From Atriophallophorus winterbourni (lineage: Eukaryota > Platyhelminthes > Trematoda > Plagiorchiida > Microphallidae), in the NCBI GenBank assembly GCA_013407085.1, contig JACCGJ010001858.1:124001-188000 (forward strand): a stretch of 64,000 nucleotides of DNA, given 5' to 3'. Position numbers and translations under genes: made by a program. The notes below the pieces were generated by a model. It worked only from the letters and a program-made list of their open reading frames with translations, did no database searches and was not told the DNA's origin. The number at the start of each line of letters is the position of its first letter. Position 1 is the first letter of the stretch. This document shows, in pieces, positions 36,665 through 49,372 of the stretch.

Positions 36665-37860
36665 CAAGCGAATCATCTACAGTGTTATCAACTAGATAAA
36701 AAGGCTGAAGGTCAACGTGGTTACCCTGTCAAAGGCGCGCATACAAAACGCTGGTATGCTAACAGACAGAGATTATATATTTTTGGGATGGAAGGGGTTC
36801 TGATGGACCTCGACTGCATAAGGTTAAGCTTGCCGTGTAAAACAGACTTCTAAGAGTAGCAGAAACAAGCAGCCAAGAAATTGAACGGATTGAGACTTCA
36901 AATCTAAAGTTCAATACTGTTACTATTACGTTGGTCACCGTTTATGCTTTGAGACCATTTATATATCTTCACTATAGTCCTCCATTGCATGCCACTCTAT
37001 TACACGAAGGTTTCGTGTATCACGCCAGGATCACCAATGTGTAGTAGACTAACTACTGCAATAACGTCCCATGAAGGTAGGAGAAAATACACAGGACTGT
37101 GAAGATTTTATCGCGGTAGTCGAACGTGTACAACGGTACAGAATGGCAATCACGTAGCACGTGTGAACGGAACACAATTCAAGGTCATTAGTGTTTTGTC
37201 CAGTAAAACACAGTTGTTATACCACCGAAAAGCTGTGTGGTGGTACTGTGTAATTTCTTCGCAGAATTGGTGCAGATCACAATTGTTGGCCAAACGGTTA
37301 TGGAAAGTTTGGTCAGTAGTAAAAATGAAAATAGACAGTACCGTTTCGTGATATTTCACGAAGTTAAAACTTAGTGTTAGCGATGTATTGCACGCTATTC
37401 GAAATTTTTTGCCTTTTTGCTGATTTATGTTATTAGGAGAAAAGAACATATGTTGTTTGCTTAAGCACATGCTGTTGCCCGGGGATAGTCATTAATAATC
37501 GCTTTCAAGAACACCTTCTTTACTGAATTCGTCGGCCAGTAAAGACTTTGAAATAAAAATAAAAATGAGCAAGACCAAATTCCTTAGTAACGAGACTATA
37601 TCGCCTTCCATCATCACGGTCGAAAACTGCCAGCTTTAACCAGTACATCATTTCACATAACATGGTTCAAACTCTGCGAATAACCTCTCATTAGACACAG
37701 AGATTCATAACCCTTTTTACATAACAGCCATTATGTTGTTTCTGGAAAGACCACAAGTTGACTGTGACAACGATGATCGTGGTAAAGAACGTGTGCGTAC
37801 TGATTGATTTACTGTACGGCAGTGAAACATGGACTACCCACGCATCAATGATCGAAAGCT
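36665..37860 (+). pseudogene. Old LINE copy (unit B counterpart of 28775-30055)
   Basis: Same relic as in unit A with independent small changes, for example the loss of part of the block before TTGCCCGGGGA near 37470. Confidence 0.75.
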
Positions 37861-40504
37861 GATTATCAAAATTATAGTTTGAAGTAGTACGGTGAATTTG
37901 CTGCAGAACAGTACAAATGATGCGTTAAGATAGAAATATGTTCAAAGGGAGCGATAATATCATGCTTAACGCAAGGGGAAAGAAAACCTGTTTGACATGA
38001 CAAACCTCGAAAAATCAACACACGGTAAATATAAGGTAGCCAATAAACGGTTAAAATGTTTGGAATAGTCATTTTGCACACTACTTCAATACGGTTGTCT
38101 AACTACTTCCTTTAAACAGGGGGTTACCACACAGGTGACTTTGTAAATATAGACTGCTTATATCCACTGTTTTTATAACAAAGATCCTACTTATTTCGAA
38201 AACGTTGCTAAGATGCAAGTGAGTAATATAAAACCATCAATTCTATCAGTTTTTTCACTGTGTAATTGTTTATTTATTTAGAACATATGTCCATCTGGTT
38301 AACAATGTCTGCTGAGTTGAACGGGGTGGTTACCGCTATCTTAAGACAGACTCAAAACAATTCTACTTCATCTACTCGAAGATTATGAGTATTACAAAAT
38401 CAGTATCAATTTGGTTAGGAGGGGAAGACCATTTAGCTATCAGAACAGTTCATAGAATTCACAAGTCAATAGCCTACGTCAGGCTTATTAGAAGCAGAAT
38501 GTTTGCCACGTAAGATCGGTTTTACTTTAATACATGTCTCGCGTCAGCTTTTGGTTATTGTATCGAAAAGGGTTTCGTATTGCAAAGTATATGATCGACT
38601 CCAATATTCAAGTTTACTCTATTACAAGAGCAACCACATGATAATTCAACGGACATTTATCCTCCACTCTTTAAGAATTAACTATTTCGTTTAACTTCAA
38701 ACATTTCCAGCAAAATACCTTGATGAAAACATATTTCGATCCTGATCCAACTACCCGTTCTGATGGCTACAAACAGCACAAAACTGTTCGTGTGTTTGAC
38801 GGAAATGCATGCACATCAGATTTTTCGTCCGGCATATTTTAGCGATTATGGTCAATGTTGTCTACTCCTAGAAAACCAGTTTTAGTTATCGATCGTATTG
38901 TGTTTAACGATTTTTGACGATTTGAGATAAATGGAAATGTTACAAGTGTGTTTTACTGGATCCAAAAACAATTGACCATGACAATTTTCTGATCATGTGT
39001 GCTCGGCGACTGATAATATCTACCGTTACATACGTTAAGACTTCGGCGATAAAATCGTTATTGTTCTGCCTGTGTCCCCATACCTTCGTGGGACGTCATT
39101 GTCACAGTCGGTTCACTACAGGCAGGCTGTATCTTTTATTAACCTGAAAACGTCCAGCTGTGAATGCTTGTCTGCTGCTTCCAAACAATAATGTTACGTC
39201 TTGTTTGGTTTACCCATTCATTTATGCCCTGATCCTAAGCAGCTTTTTCTACACTGTGTTGCAAGTTATTTTGGTGGTTGATCACGAATCAATAAGGAAA
39301 TAGATTCAAATATGAAACCTTTCAGATATTCCTGATGTGATATGTGTTCACTAAAATCCTGTCGATCGGCAATGATGAAAGTTCGAAGCAAGTCACGGTT
39401 CACGGTTCTCTGTGTGTGTTGACTGTTTTTCACGGGTTTACTTTGGTAAGTAAAATCAATTATGTTTACAACATGATCTATCAGTTCTATCGAAAAGTTC
39501 AAAGTTATCGATGTCTTGAATTCAACATTCGCGAATATGAGGTACATGGTAGATCGGATTTATTCTGATATAAAATACGATGAATTTTGCACATTAAATT
39601 CAGGCAGTGCCCAAAATGATAGTTATTCGAGAACGACTAAGAATAATACACACCTGCATTGTTCAATGCTCGAATGAAGACATAAAAATCGTAGAGAGGA
39701 GATGAGAATATGCCTAGAAGAGCATAAATCTAAAACGTATGACATTAAATGTAAAAGTATCGTCACCTTTTGATGGAGAAAAAGGATAACAAATGAATGT
39801 TTATGGGGATCGAGTATTTTAAAGTAAGTCAGTTAGCAGAAGCATGCATGTTGAACTTCCAGCTCGAAAATAAATAGTATAATAAAGTTGATGCTTTCAT
39901 GTTACCAAAATGGGCACCGTCAACCATATTGTACCCTCTTTTATGAAAAATCATGTGTGATAGTTATCAAAATCTATCACGAAATTTGTCACTAAAATAT
40001 CAGTCATTACAATCATATCCTAAGACGCCTAGGTTGCGCGTAAATACACCTAAGTGGTCTTACATGCAAAGCACAAAGTATCGGTGTAAGAGCATGATGA
40101 AGAATTCCCAGTAGTGGAATTTCCGACCCAGCTTTGTTCTGCTGCTTGTAGTTCTTTATCTCAAATGCTAATATGTGGCATCTTCTAAAATCGACTGTAA
40201 AAGCAAATAGTTGAGGATTATCGCTTTTTGTAGTTAATAATGCTTATACTTTGTTCATAGACTCACAATCCTCAATAATCTAAAATCAAATTTCAAATTC
40301 GTCACTTCCACGCACGAGGTGTTCGATTTGTGCCCTTGTTTCACCACGCATTTGTTTACGATAATGGATGTCTCTTGAATATATAATATCAAATAGTTAT
40401 ATCATATGTTCTGTTTAGATTTCTCCACGAGTTTTTCATACCCGACCATGATTTTAATTTTTGAGCAATAATTATTTAATAAAAATTGACATATATATTA
40501 CCCT
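37861..40504. other. Duplicated DNA of unit B, no gene recognised
   Basis: Counterpart of 30056-32710. Nothing supported. Confidence 0.5.
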
Positions 40505-40555
40505 TACGAGCCAGAAACAGCTAGAAACCGGTAGTGTTGTGTGAGTGATGGGGAT
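40505..40555 (+). ncRNA. Hammerhead relic lacking its first core box (unit B end)
   Basis: AGAAACCGGTAGTG and GTGATGGGGATGTGAGCAAC remain of the module; the CTGATGA box is lost. Confidence 0.35.
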
Positions 40556-40879
40556 GTGAGCAACACAGTACCCTTACCATCATTCTACAGATTCTCATAT
40601 TTATACTTATATCTAGCTTATTTCAACTACCATTGTGAGTGTGATAAATAAACTCCTATATTTTCCAAACTCAGTTCTGCTGACTTGTATCCTTTAAAGA
40701 TAGACTGGTGAAACGCTATTGATCTTACCATTTTGTAGTGCATTTATGCTGGTTTTCGGGCTACATAATTGAGAGCAATAATATAGAAAATGTAAGCATT
40801 ATAACTAGTTAATGATTTTCTTTTCCAAACATTTAATTTTATCGCTATAAATGAGTATAAGACGTAATGTCAGATTAAA

Positions 40880-42060
40880 AGCAACGTCATTCAATTTCAG
40901 AAACGATTCGCTCTTCCAGTGTCCGTTCGCTTAATTGATAAACACAATTTCTAGTCAGTATGTGTCTCTCTTTGCGTACGTCATCATAAAGTAAGATGGA
41001 GGCGCACAGCACGGATTCCTCGAAGCTTTGTCTTGTCTGACTAACTTCTGTTTTTAAAGAGTCAATAAGAGAATGGATGATGTCGTAGCGGTAGAAGTTT
41101 TCTATCTCCAATTAAGTAAGGCTTATGATTAAGTAAATCACAGGCTCCTGCTTTCCTAACTCTCCGTTTTTGAAGTATCGTGGCACATACTAAGCAGAAT
41201 CCGCGCATTCTACAGTGACCGTTCCTTTACCGTCAGGTTAAGATAATACGTACTGTGCATGTGTGAATACGACAAGTTTGATTCCACAGGGCACAATATT
41301 ATGTCGTTGCATCTCCTTATTTTCATTGATTATTTAGCTAACCAGTTGCGCTCCTACTGATGATTTTTAAATTATCGGTGGGTCACGTGGCTCCGACATA
41401 ATAAATGGCGCGGAAATGTGAAGAAATGTGCACGTAAGTGAAATGTTCCCCTTAGCATATAGATAAATCACTCGCTATCTACGCTGGCAGGTAGCATGGT
41501 TGTCTCTACGCCCTCAGCCCACACAGCGTTCTGTAACTCAAAATCTATTATAGAATTAGAAATCATTATCCTCGAAACATTCAAGTGGGAAAACCAACGT
41601 GTTGCTGTGGTTAAACGGGCCAGGCGTTAGACTTTTCGATGGTGCACAACCCTCACATGTCAAAAATCTGAGATGCATATAGAAAGCAATAGTAAGACAG
41701 AATTTAAAATGCTGTATTCCGGTTTAAAGGCTACATTAACAGAAGAATACAGTGCAACGATTAACATTACAGTAGCTCGCAGCTCGCATATTCGAGGAGA
41801 TGGCATGCATCAAGTATGAATATCGTCTCTTTAATTTTGGGGTTTTCTCGCTTAGTAGGAGGCAGTTCAGGAGCAAACTAATGGAAACCTTTGAAGTACT
41901 CAAGGTATAATCTGTCTGAAAATGAGTAAGCAGCACACGTGTAGTTATTGTGTGAAACTCACGCGCCAAAGAACCTTGCGCCCATTTGTACAATATTTGA
42001 CGGGTAAGAATCCGATTGTACAGTTTGGGTGCGGAAGTGGTAAACATTTGAAGAAATGCT
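40880..42060 (+). pseudogene. CR1/Jockey-type LINE relic
   Basis: Near 41090-41240 the plus strand reads QLSKAYD, VNHRLLL and IRAFYSDRSFTVR, the blocks around the first catalytic Asp of CR1-like reverse transcriptases. Near 41815-41910 it reads YEYRLFNFGVFSLSRRQF followed by METFEVLK, which matches the C-terminal YEDRL...PLxYRRxRGDxIxxFKIL block. Stops and shifts are frequent. Confidence 0.65.
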
Positions 42061-42454
42061 GAGGTTCATTGATTTTATCGGCTGGCATACATCAGATGGA
42101 TGAATTAGTCATCAAAAGTTTGGGTGGGCACACCTGGTCAACAGTTATGTCCATTTGTATCTTTAATTAGTACTATTACATCTAGAAGTTTTTCATGTCC
42201 GCTGCGGTGTAGGTGAAAACTCATAATTTCGAAAATGCTCTGATCGTCTCATATATCCGATTACCAACAATTTCAGCACCTAGTGTCCACGCGTGATTCT
42301 GTGTGACACGAAAGAACTGTGTCTGATAGCTGATGAATAGGTTAAGTTGTGCATCCAAACGAATTTGCCAAGGGAAGGTGGAGCTCGTATGTGTATGAAG
42401 GCAATCCATCTAGTGAAACGAAAACCCATATCTCAAAAGTTTAATGAGTGGTAA
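42061..42454. other. Spacer between two LINE relics
   Basis: Nothing recognised. Confidence 0.5.
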
Positions 42455-44200
42455 ATAAATCCAATCATTGAAAAGGCTTCCGAAGACAAACACCCGTTAG
42501 ACAGAAGCAAATTGGATTTAACTTCTTCCTGTCAAATATTGCGAACTAACGTTTGTCCGATAGTAAATGTCTACCTGTTGTATCTGTACTAGTGGTGTTT
42601 CAAAGAGGTTGCACTCGATGCCTGCACCATTTTTGGTTTTCCATATTTATATACACAATCGTGCGTTTTAGCGCAATAACAAAGATGGCACTCCATTCCG
42701 TTTTGTTGGACAAAAAACCATTGACCGGCCTTTATACATCCAGGATCTCCACGACTCCGAATAAAACGACGCTCTCTATTCTTGCCTTACAACAGTCCTT
42801 GAAAACGTGTTATTCATGAAAAGCCTAGTGGTAATAAGTGATTTTATTGCTAGAAATGGTGTTCAAAAAGACCGGAATAGTTTAAACTAATTAATTTAAG
42901 CAATGGCTATTAAAACTATGCTCAAACTTCAGTCTATCTTGTGCAGTGCTTTCAAACAAGCCAACTGCAATAAATCCCTAGAAAACATTATCGGCCGAAA
43001 CATTAGCATCATCATGCGCACTAATATGAAAAGCGTATAAATCACCAGACCATATCAAAGCGCAGAATGAAAAACTGATCATTCACTGGTTTGTTAAAAA
43101 ACTGAAAATCGGCCAGATAAGATTTCATCGCGACATATGCGCTGACAAGTCAAAGATCTACCTCAGTGGTATGTGCAAACTTAATCTTGCTGGGTGATCC
43201 GAACAAGTTCAAGGCCCAGATGAACAAACAAGTGTATTGGATTCTAAATCTGAAAACTTGGAATCTCATAAAAAGTGCATACTTTGTGTCCCTTCATCCA
43301 TAAATCAACACAAATAAGCCTAAACAAGCGACTGGTTCTAAACTAAATATTCTTAGTGGACTACTGTTTTGCACGAGAAAGAGTTAGCATTCTTGATGTT
43401 CAGATGAATGCCGACGGATGAAACCTTATGACTTCCTAGAACAGTTAGAAATAAGGTCCAGCAGTGTGCTAGTTGTTATGCAAATAATTTTAGACTGAAA
43501 TTTACCTCGGTATTTAAAAACTTGCAACATCTAGTATAGATCACGTTTTTAAGAATGCGATCAAGTATGTCATTGGATATGAGATAAGTTCAAGAATGTT
43601 GCTGAGAACAGCGTATGTTATTTTACGCTATTTTCATTGATTTAACAAAGGTATTCGATTACTTCACCAAGAATAAGCTACCATAAAGAACAGATCAAAC
43701 TTATTATTTTGTTCCAATCGTTCATGAATAACACAGTCCATTTTAACGTTCGCAGTTTAGAAGCTTTTAAAATATGTCAAAATCTCAAGCTACGGTGTGT
43801 TATTCTCTTTTTTCTGCTGCTGAATAATGCTTTTTCAATGAAAACAGAATTTTAATAATTCTGCTTGCGGTGTGATTGAAATCTTTTCAACCAAAATCGG
43901 TTAGGATCCTGCTAATTGCTGATGAGTGTGTATATTTGCACACTCTCAAGAAAACTCGCACCCGATAATGGACTGTTTGTCGTAGGAATACCAAAAATGC
44001 TTTGATAACAAATAACATGAACAAACCAAACTCCATGGTCAATAAAAATTATCACTTCCATCCTGTTAGCTTGTGACCACTCAATTTAGAGACGCTGTGT
44101 GAAGCAAGCAGCACAAATTGTGAAATTGTGTACACTTCTTTCAAGTACCGATATTTGATCATAAGCATGCATACAAAAGCCGCCAATCGCCCATGTACCG
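42455..44200 (+). pseudogene. Old degenerate copy of the APE-type LINE
   Basis: It follows the order of 24761-28580: leader pieces (CCAATCATTGAAAAGGCTTC), endonuclease pieces (GTGGTAATAAGTGATTTTAT, matching the VVLGDF codons), ACCAGACCATATCAAAGCGC, then TTCATTGATTTAACAAAGG (the IDLTKAF codons). Many deletions have shortened it to under half the length of the intact copy. Confidence 0.7.
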
Positions 44201-44660
44201 TTTATCGATGTTTTCACTAATGGTGGCGGTATTTATTATATTCAGACTATTTAATCACGCTAAAAGACGTTATACATGAAACAACCATCCGCTTATCACG
44301 TGCATACGTGGTCGGCTCACACCTATTTCGATCACCGAAAATAGCATATTTCCACTGCCACAAAACGTACTAAAACTAATTCTACTGTCTAAACTCGATG
44401 ATTGCAAATAGCAAACAATTGTCTGTGATGTCTAAGTGCAGGTGAATATATCCATAATAATAGATGTATCAATGTTTTTTATTTCTATCATAAATTTGAA
44501 CCTTGACTTTGTTTATACACGCGCGTTATTGAAGCACAGAAAATGTTTTTATTTTCTGCCATATTCTTATTATTCTGAACCGAAAGCAGAAGGGATCAAA
44601 TCCCGTTCAAGCTTCATCACAGCAATAAAGATGGGTGACTTCTGCTGACAAGGCAAACCC
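44201..44660. other. Intergenic sequence, nothing recognised
   Basis: No supported feature. Confidence 0.5.
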
Positions 44661-44679
44661 TAAGAGTAGAGGAACAACA

Positions 44680-45250
44680 CTATATCACTCCGGGGATAAG
44701 GTCCATCCGTCTCAACAAATGCTGATCCAACGCGCTTTTGAATAGCTGTTCTGATGGTAGAGACAGAAGCCCTTCCAGAAGAGAGTTCCAAGTGTTCACC
44801 TTCCGCGTGTATAGCATGCTCGCTTTACTCAGCTTTAGTTTTCTAGTCTTCTGCAACTTAAGATCATTTCCACGAGTCCTCGACTCAAATACTAATCGGA
44901 AGTACCGGAGGAACTCGTCTTCATATTGACCGAGGAGAATACGGCGTGTCAGGAGCAGGTCAAATCTTTCCCTTCGAAGTTCTAGGGGGTAAAGTTTCAG
45001 TAAGCTCCTTCTATCCTCGTTCGCGAGATGGCGCATTTCATGAACCATTTTAGTCCCCCTCCTTTATACTCTTTCCAAGCAGTCGCATTCGCCTTTAGAC
45101 TGAGGAAATGCAACAGGTAGCCCATATTCCAACAGAGGACTAACATACGCATAGAAAAGTGTCTAGAACACTCGCGGGGTAATGGTCGCGAATAAACGCC
45201 GAATCGCCCAGAGCATCCTGGTAGCGCTGTCTATTCTTTTTCCTATTATT
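44680..45250 (-). pseudogene. CR1-type LINE, C-terminal fragment
   Basis: One minus-strand frame carries AYVSPLLEYGLPVAF, TKMVHEMRHLANEDR, LYPLELRRERFDLLLT and RGNDLKLQKTR, then VNTWNSLLEGLLSLPSE. This is the usual C-terminus of CR1-like reverse transcriptases. Only two stops interrupt it over about 190 codons, so it is one of the younger fragments. It is a different family from 24761-28580. Confidence 0.78.
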
Positions 45251-47717
45251 AGAACATTTGTCGACCTCACTACCAGTTAATTATTTCATTGAATTGCAGA
45301 AAAGATACCCATAATAATTCCAATCAATTGTTCATTTACTCCATTTATATACCTGATAAATGTATGTGGTGTGTATGCCAGTTTCTATTTCGTTTGTGAT
45401 GCGATTCACAGTTACACATTCTGAATTTATTTCTCCATGATTTTCAGATCCACTAAGATTAATAATCTAGCATTTAAGCATTCAGTTTATTTTATGTTGG
45501 GTTCTCAACTATTTGACATGGTGTTTCTTAGCGAAAAACGCATGCGAACCGACAATTTTTTGGCCATGCCGCCACAAATGTCAGGAAACTACTGTTCACA
45601 GATCTTCTTTCGAAACTTGGAACGACACAAATATTCCTAATGATGTCAGTACTGATATGCAATCGTGCAGTTGGTCTAAATGGCGCGCCATATAAATGAA
45701 TCAATCTGCCTATTGTTAGCGGTTCCATGCATAAATACGCCAGAAACTTGGTTTTTATGTTTTATTTATTTTTAGTCTAAAGAGCTTGATAGTACCTCAA
45801 CCCATGTGTGGCACTTTGCCGTGATACGCACTTGTGATTTCATACCAGATATGAAATTATAAGAAATAACTGTTCATGCTAGTTTCGAGTAGAAGTATTT
45901 AGATTGGATAAATGTTAATCTTTTCAAACAATATTACCCCCACAAATCAAGACTATTCACCAATCAATCACAAGTGAACTTTAGGGTGAATTTTAACTCC
46001 TGTCAATTTGGTGACAACGTTAAGGCGCTCTGGTTTTCAGTCCGGGGACTTCCTATTTTGGTGGATCTATCGTTCCGGGGAAGTCAGTGACGAAGTTCAC
46101 ACATAGATTGCTCCATCTCTTTCAATCGAGACGAAAAAGAGCTCTATCGGAATTAATCCTACACTCACTGGGCTAAGAGAGATAAACTCTATATTAAAAA
46201 TCGGCTGTGATACGGCTGATTTGTAGAGAAAATTATCTGTTTGAATGAATGCACAAGCCTGATCCAGATATTTTTATGAGATGCTGATAGCAGAGAGCCC
46301 TTGTAGTCTAGGCTCAATCATTTAAAGAGTCGTGTAGCCTTGATAATATTTCATAAGGATTTATAAAAATGAGGCGTACGCACCGGCGCTGACGGAACGT
46401 TTGAGTGTCATCTATTTAATCTTCACTGTTGAAGAACGCAAGTGTTTTTTGCTCTTTGGATGTTTCAAAATCACACAGTCAGTGAGCCGATTAAAATAAA
46501 CAACTACGTTTGGTCACGTGTGAACATTCAGATTATCTCTACCTTTCTATATGCGACATTAAAAGTTGGGTATATGATTTAGTGCGACAACGGTAGAACT
46601 TTTTATTATTTTTATGATGTTGTGAATCGCACACGGAAGAAATCAATCCACTTTTGAATATCTTCAATGATTTAGTTACCTTTCTTTTAAACAAGTGCAT
46701 CATGCTTTTAACTGTGAGGTAATGTATGCGAGAATAAACAAAAGGTTGCTGAATTTCCTAAAGGGAAGAGGCGACAGCTATATTCGTGGCATCTGTCTCG
46801 ACAACAAGTGGAACGTTACTAACAACCCAAACGACTACTGCGGCTTCTATCTCGTTCTTGGTGCTTTCGAATGAAGTCCACAAATCCGAGCGTAATGAAA
46901 TTGATTAATTGTTGACGAAAAGATGTATTTTTACGGAAAAATTTGTGAAATTTATTGTGAATGATACGAAAAATAGCCATAATTTCTCATTCTCACGCCA
47001 ATACTAGTTTTGTTTTCATTAAAAAATGAAGCTGTGTTTTAGCTCCACATCGCGGAAACTTTGCGTTTTTCTACAGTTCTTTCAAAATATACGCGGACGA
47101 TCCTTTCATTTTTTTGGTGAAGCATCCAAAACATGCATCACCAAAACGGATACCACAAAATTAATATACCTAACGCCACCTTCGAAAGCTGCCAGAAACT
47201 TTTCAGTTTCTAAGGCTAGGTGCTTTTCATGACAAGAGCGTGCTGAATACAGAAAAATGTGATATTTTATTATTAGGTAATCCAAATTTGGCAAATGGTA
47301 TGCATCCATTTGCGTATAGCGATTGGCAGTCTGGTTCTGGTCTACCACTATGCTTCGTTTAAGATTTTCATTGGTGATAGCGGAAGCATGAGCCCCCTGT
47401 GATTAAGTGGACGTTTCGTTCATATTTTCGCTTTAAAGATGACGGGTTTCAATTTCGATTAATTTTTCATTCCTGGAAGAGTGTCGATGTGCCTTTGCGA
47501 TGATGGGCTCGCAATTACATTTTCTCCCACATCGTGAGGGTGGCTCCATGTAAGCTGCAAGTAGACCAAACAAAGAAAATGTTGGACATTTCCAAAAAAG
47601 TAAAGTTTTAAACAGCTTTGCGCAAACTGAAAAAAATCATGAACAAGTAACACACCCGAGCATAAATTTTTAATCACTGAAAGTTCAGCACGGGGATAAT
47701 GTGCACTTTTGTAGAAG
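45251..47717. other. Intergenic sequence, one weak exon candidate
   Basis: A Cys-rich stretch at about 45530-45690 (plus) follows a fair acceptor (GGTGTTTCTTAG) and reads NACEPTIFWPCRHKCQETT, but it has no clear donor and no partner exon. Nothing else is recognised. Confidence 0.35.
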
Positions 47718-47765
47718 AAGAAGAAGAATGACTTTATTCGTGTTTACGAATTTTCAGCAATACTT
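47718..47765 (-). mobile_element. 3' end of the CR1-like LINE of 14425-15555
   Basis: On the minus strand it reads TTGCTGAAAATTCG, ACACGAATAAAGTCATTC and a (TTC)n tail, matching 15500-15554. I cannot say how far the copy extends to the right. Confidence 0.65.
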
Positions 47766-48934
47766 CATATCCACATAAAAATGTCCATCTGTTAGTGTCG
47801 TCAGCCATGTGCTAGCCATCGAAACTGTACTAGAAATCTTATAATCTAATTTTGTAGCAAGGCGATAATATACTTAGCTTTCTGAACTCACTATCCCGTT
47901 GACGGTTAGTCTTTATTGCGTTAAGTAGGCAACCTAGGGTTGCAGCAATCTTAACGATAGATAAAATGTTCCCTTGAAGAGCTGCGGTATTCTGCTTAGT
48001 AGATCTGCGTACATTTTAATAGTGTCGTCGCCACTTTTTTGCAGAAAGCATCACGCTCAGGACACTTATAGCAGAAATGTTTCTCGAGACTTCACAAGAA
48101 ACATTGTTGATTTAGGCGTATATCGGACGTGGTAGCCAAATACGGATGAGATTGCTTTGGGTCTATCAACGTTGCAGGTTGAGAGGTTGATGCCAAGAAC
48201 TAGTTTGACAACATTGAGATTGTTGATCTGTGATTTCTAGAGCTCTTGCTTACTCAAAAACATTACCTTATTCAACGTAAACGTTCTCTATAAAGTGCTA
48301 ACGTGTGCTGTGGGATCGTAACCAACGAATTAATACACATCTGATGGTATCATCTCGATTTTGTTTCGTTGTAACGAATTGTAAATTGTAGTTACGCGTT
48401 ACAAATTTCAGCCTTCAAAGAAATTTATCCACGATTTGAACGGGGATCTTGCTTACGTGTTTCAAGGATGTGGCACGCAAAGATTTCACTCAGATTGATT
48501 ATGAGAGGCGTTTAAAACTGAGATGACTAGAGTGCAATTGTTGTAATCGACAGTATTCTCATATCCCGTCAGTAGAACGTAATGTATATTCAACTTGGCT
48601 TGAGAGTTTGGTTCCGCAGCATTCCAAATTTTAGCGAAAGTTGTCAGTCAACCATTCCAATATTTCGCGACGACAGGAGATGAAGCATCGGCATCGAAGC
48701 TCCCCGGACGCAAATATCGATCCACTGAATAACATTCCTATGATATGAGGCGGAACGAAAGAAGAGCGTAATGCACGAGTAAAAACGAGTGATTGCCAGA
48801 AATCGAGTTTCATTAGGCAGGAGGATATAAAATAAATTATATGAAGTGTACACACGCACGCCTACGCAAGCTTCATACGACATCACCCTGGAGTCCCACT
48901 GACTTAAGCACGTTTCCTATAGATATGTGTATAG
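47766..48934. other. Intergenic sequence, nothing recognised
   Basis: It may contain more of the decayed LINE, but no coding motif is visible. Confidence 0.4.
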
Positions 48935-49010
48935 GCCTGGGCAACCTGACAGTATCCAATCTACGCGCAAGCTGAATGCGCCACACTTTACCTAGAATTA
49001 GGCTTGCGAT
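48935..49010 (-). repeat. SINE-like repeat, partial
   Basis: TAGGCCTGGGCAACCTGACA and the following diverged body match the SINE-like family (see 55998-56210) in inverse orientation. It lies about 0.2 kb upstream of the acyl-CoA dehydrogenase start codon. Confidence 0.65.
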
Positions 49011-49214
49011 TCCACACAAACTTGAGAATTTTGCACCTTATTCTTACTTTATTGTCAAGTGTAATAAAATGGCGTATTTTGCGCTCAGGTTGTATACAGT
49101 TTCCGTAATAACCGCAATTTTGATATTAACTCCGAGCTTATAGTTTGTTACGTTTATGCTTTATTTTGTAATTAATTCTACGTAATTTATATACTTTAAT
49201 TGAATAAATATCCA

Positions 49215-49228
49215 ATTATTTTCAGCAG
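49215..49228 (+). promoter_or_regulatory. Splice acceptor just upstream of the start codon
   Basis: ATTATTTTCAGCAG ends 5 bp before the ATG at 49234. It can be a 5' UTR intron acceptor or a spliced-leader trans-splice site, which flatworms use on part of their genes. The sequence alone does not decide. Confidence 0.4.
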
Positions 49229-49233
49229 ATACT

Positions 49234-49372
49234 ATGCTTTCCAGATTGTTCACAAGGCACTGTTCACGGTTTCTTTCCGTAGCACAGCAGCGCTTAATTC
49301 CTGTGCGCAAATCATCTGCTGTCGGAATTCCTGATCTTCTGACCGAAGAAGAAGAAATCATGCAGACAGCGG
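49234..49372 (+). CDS. ACADSB: ACADSB exon 1, targeting peptide and start of helical domain
   Basis: The ATG at 49234 is the first in frame. The exon ends in phase 1 at GCGG|GTATGC. It is followed by a 37-bp intron (49373-49409) ending GCGCTTAG. Confidence 0.88.

Larger units (their letters stand above)
32805..40592. repeat. Tandem duplication, unit B (empty LINE site)
   Basis: 7.79 kb, abutting unit A directly. It holds the intact copy of Ig exon 1 and the undisrupted site AATGAAAGTAAT at 36470-36481. The outer right border follows ACCATCATTCTACAGAT at 40592. Confidence 0.88.
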
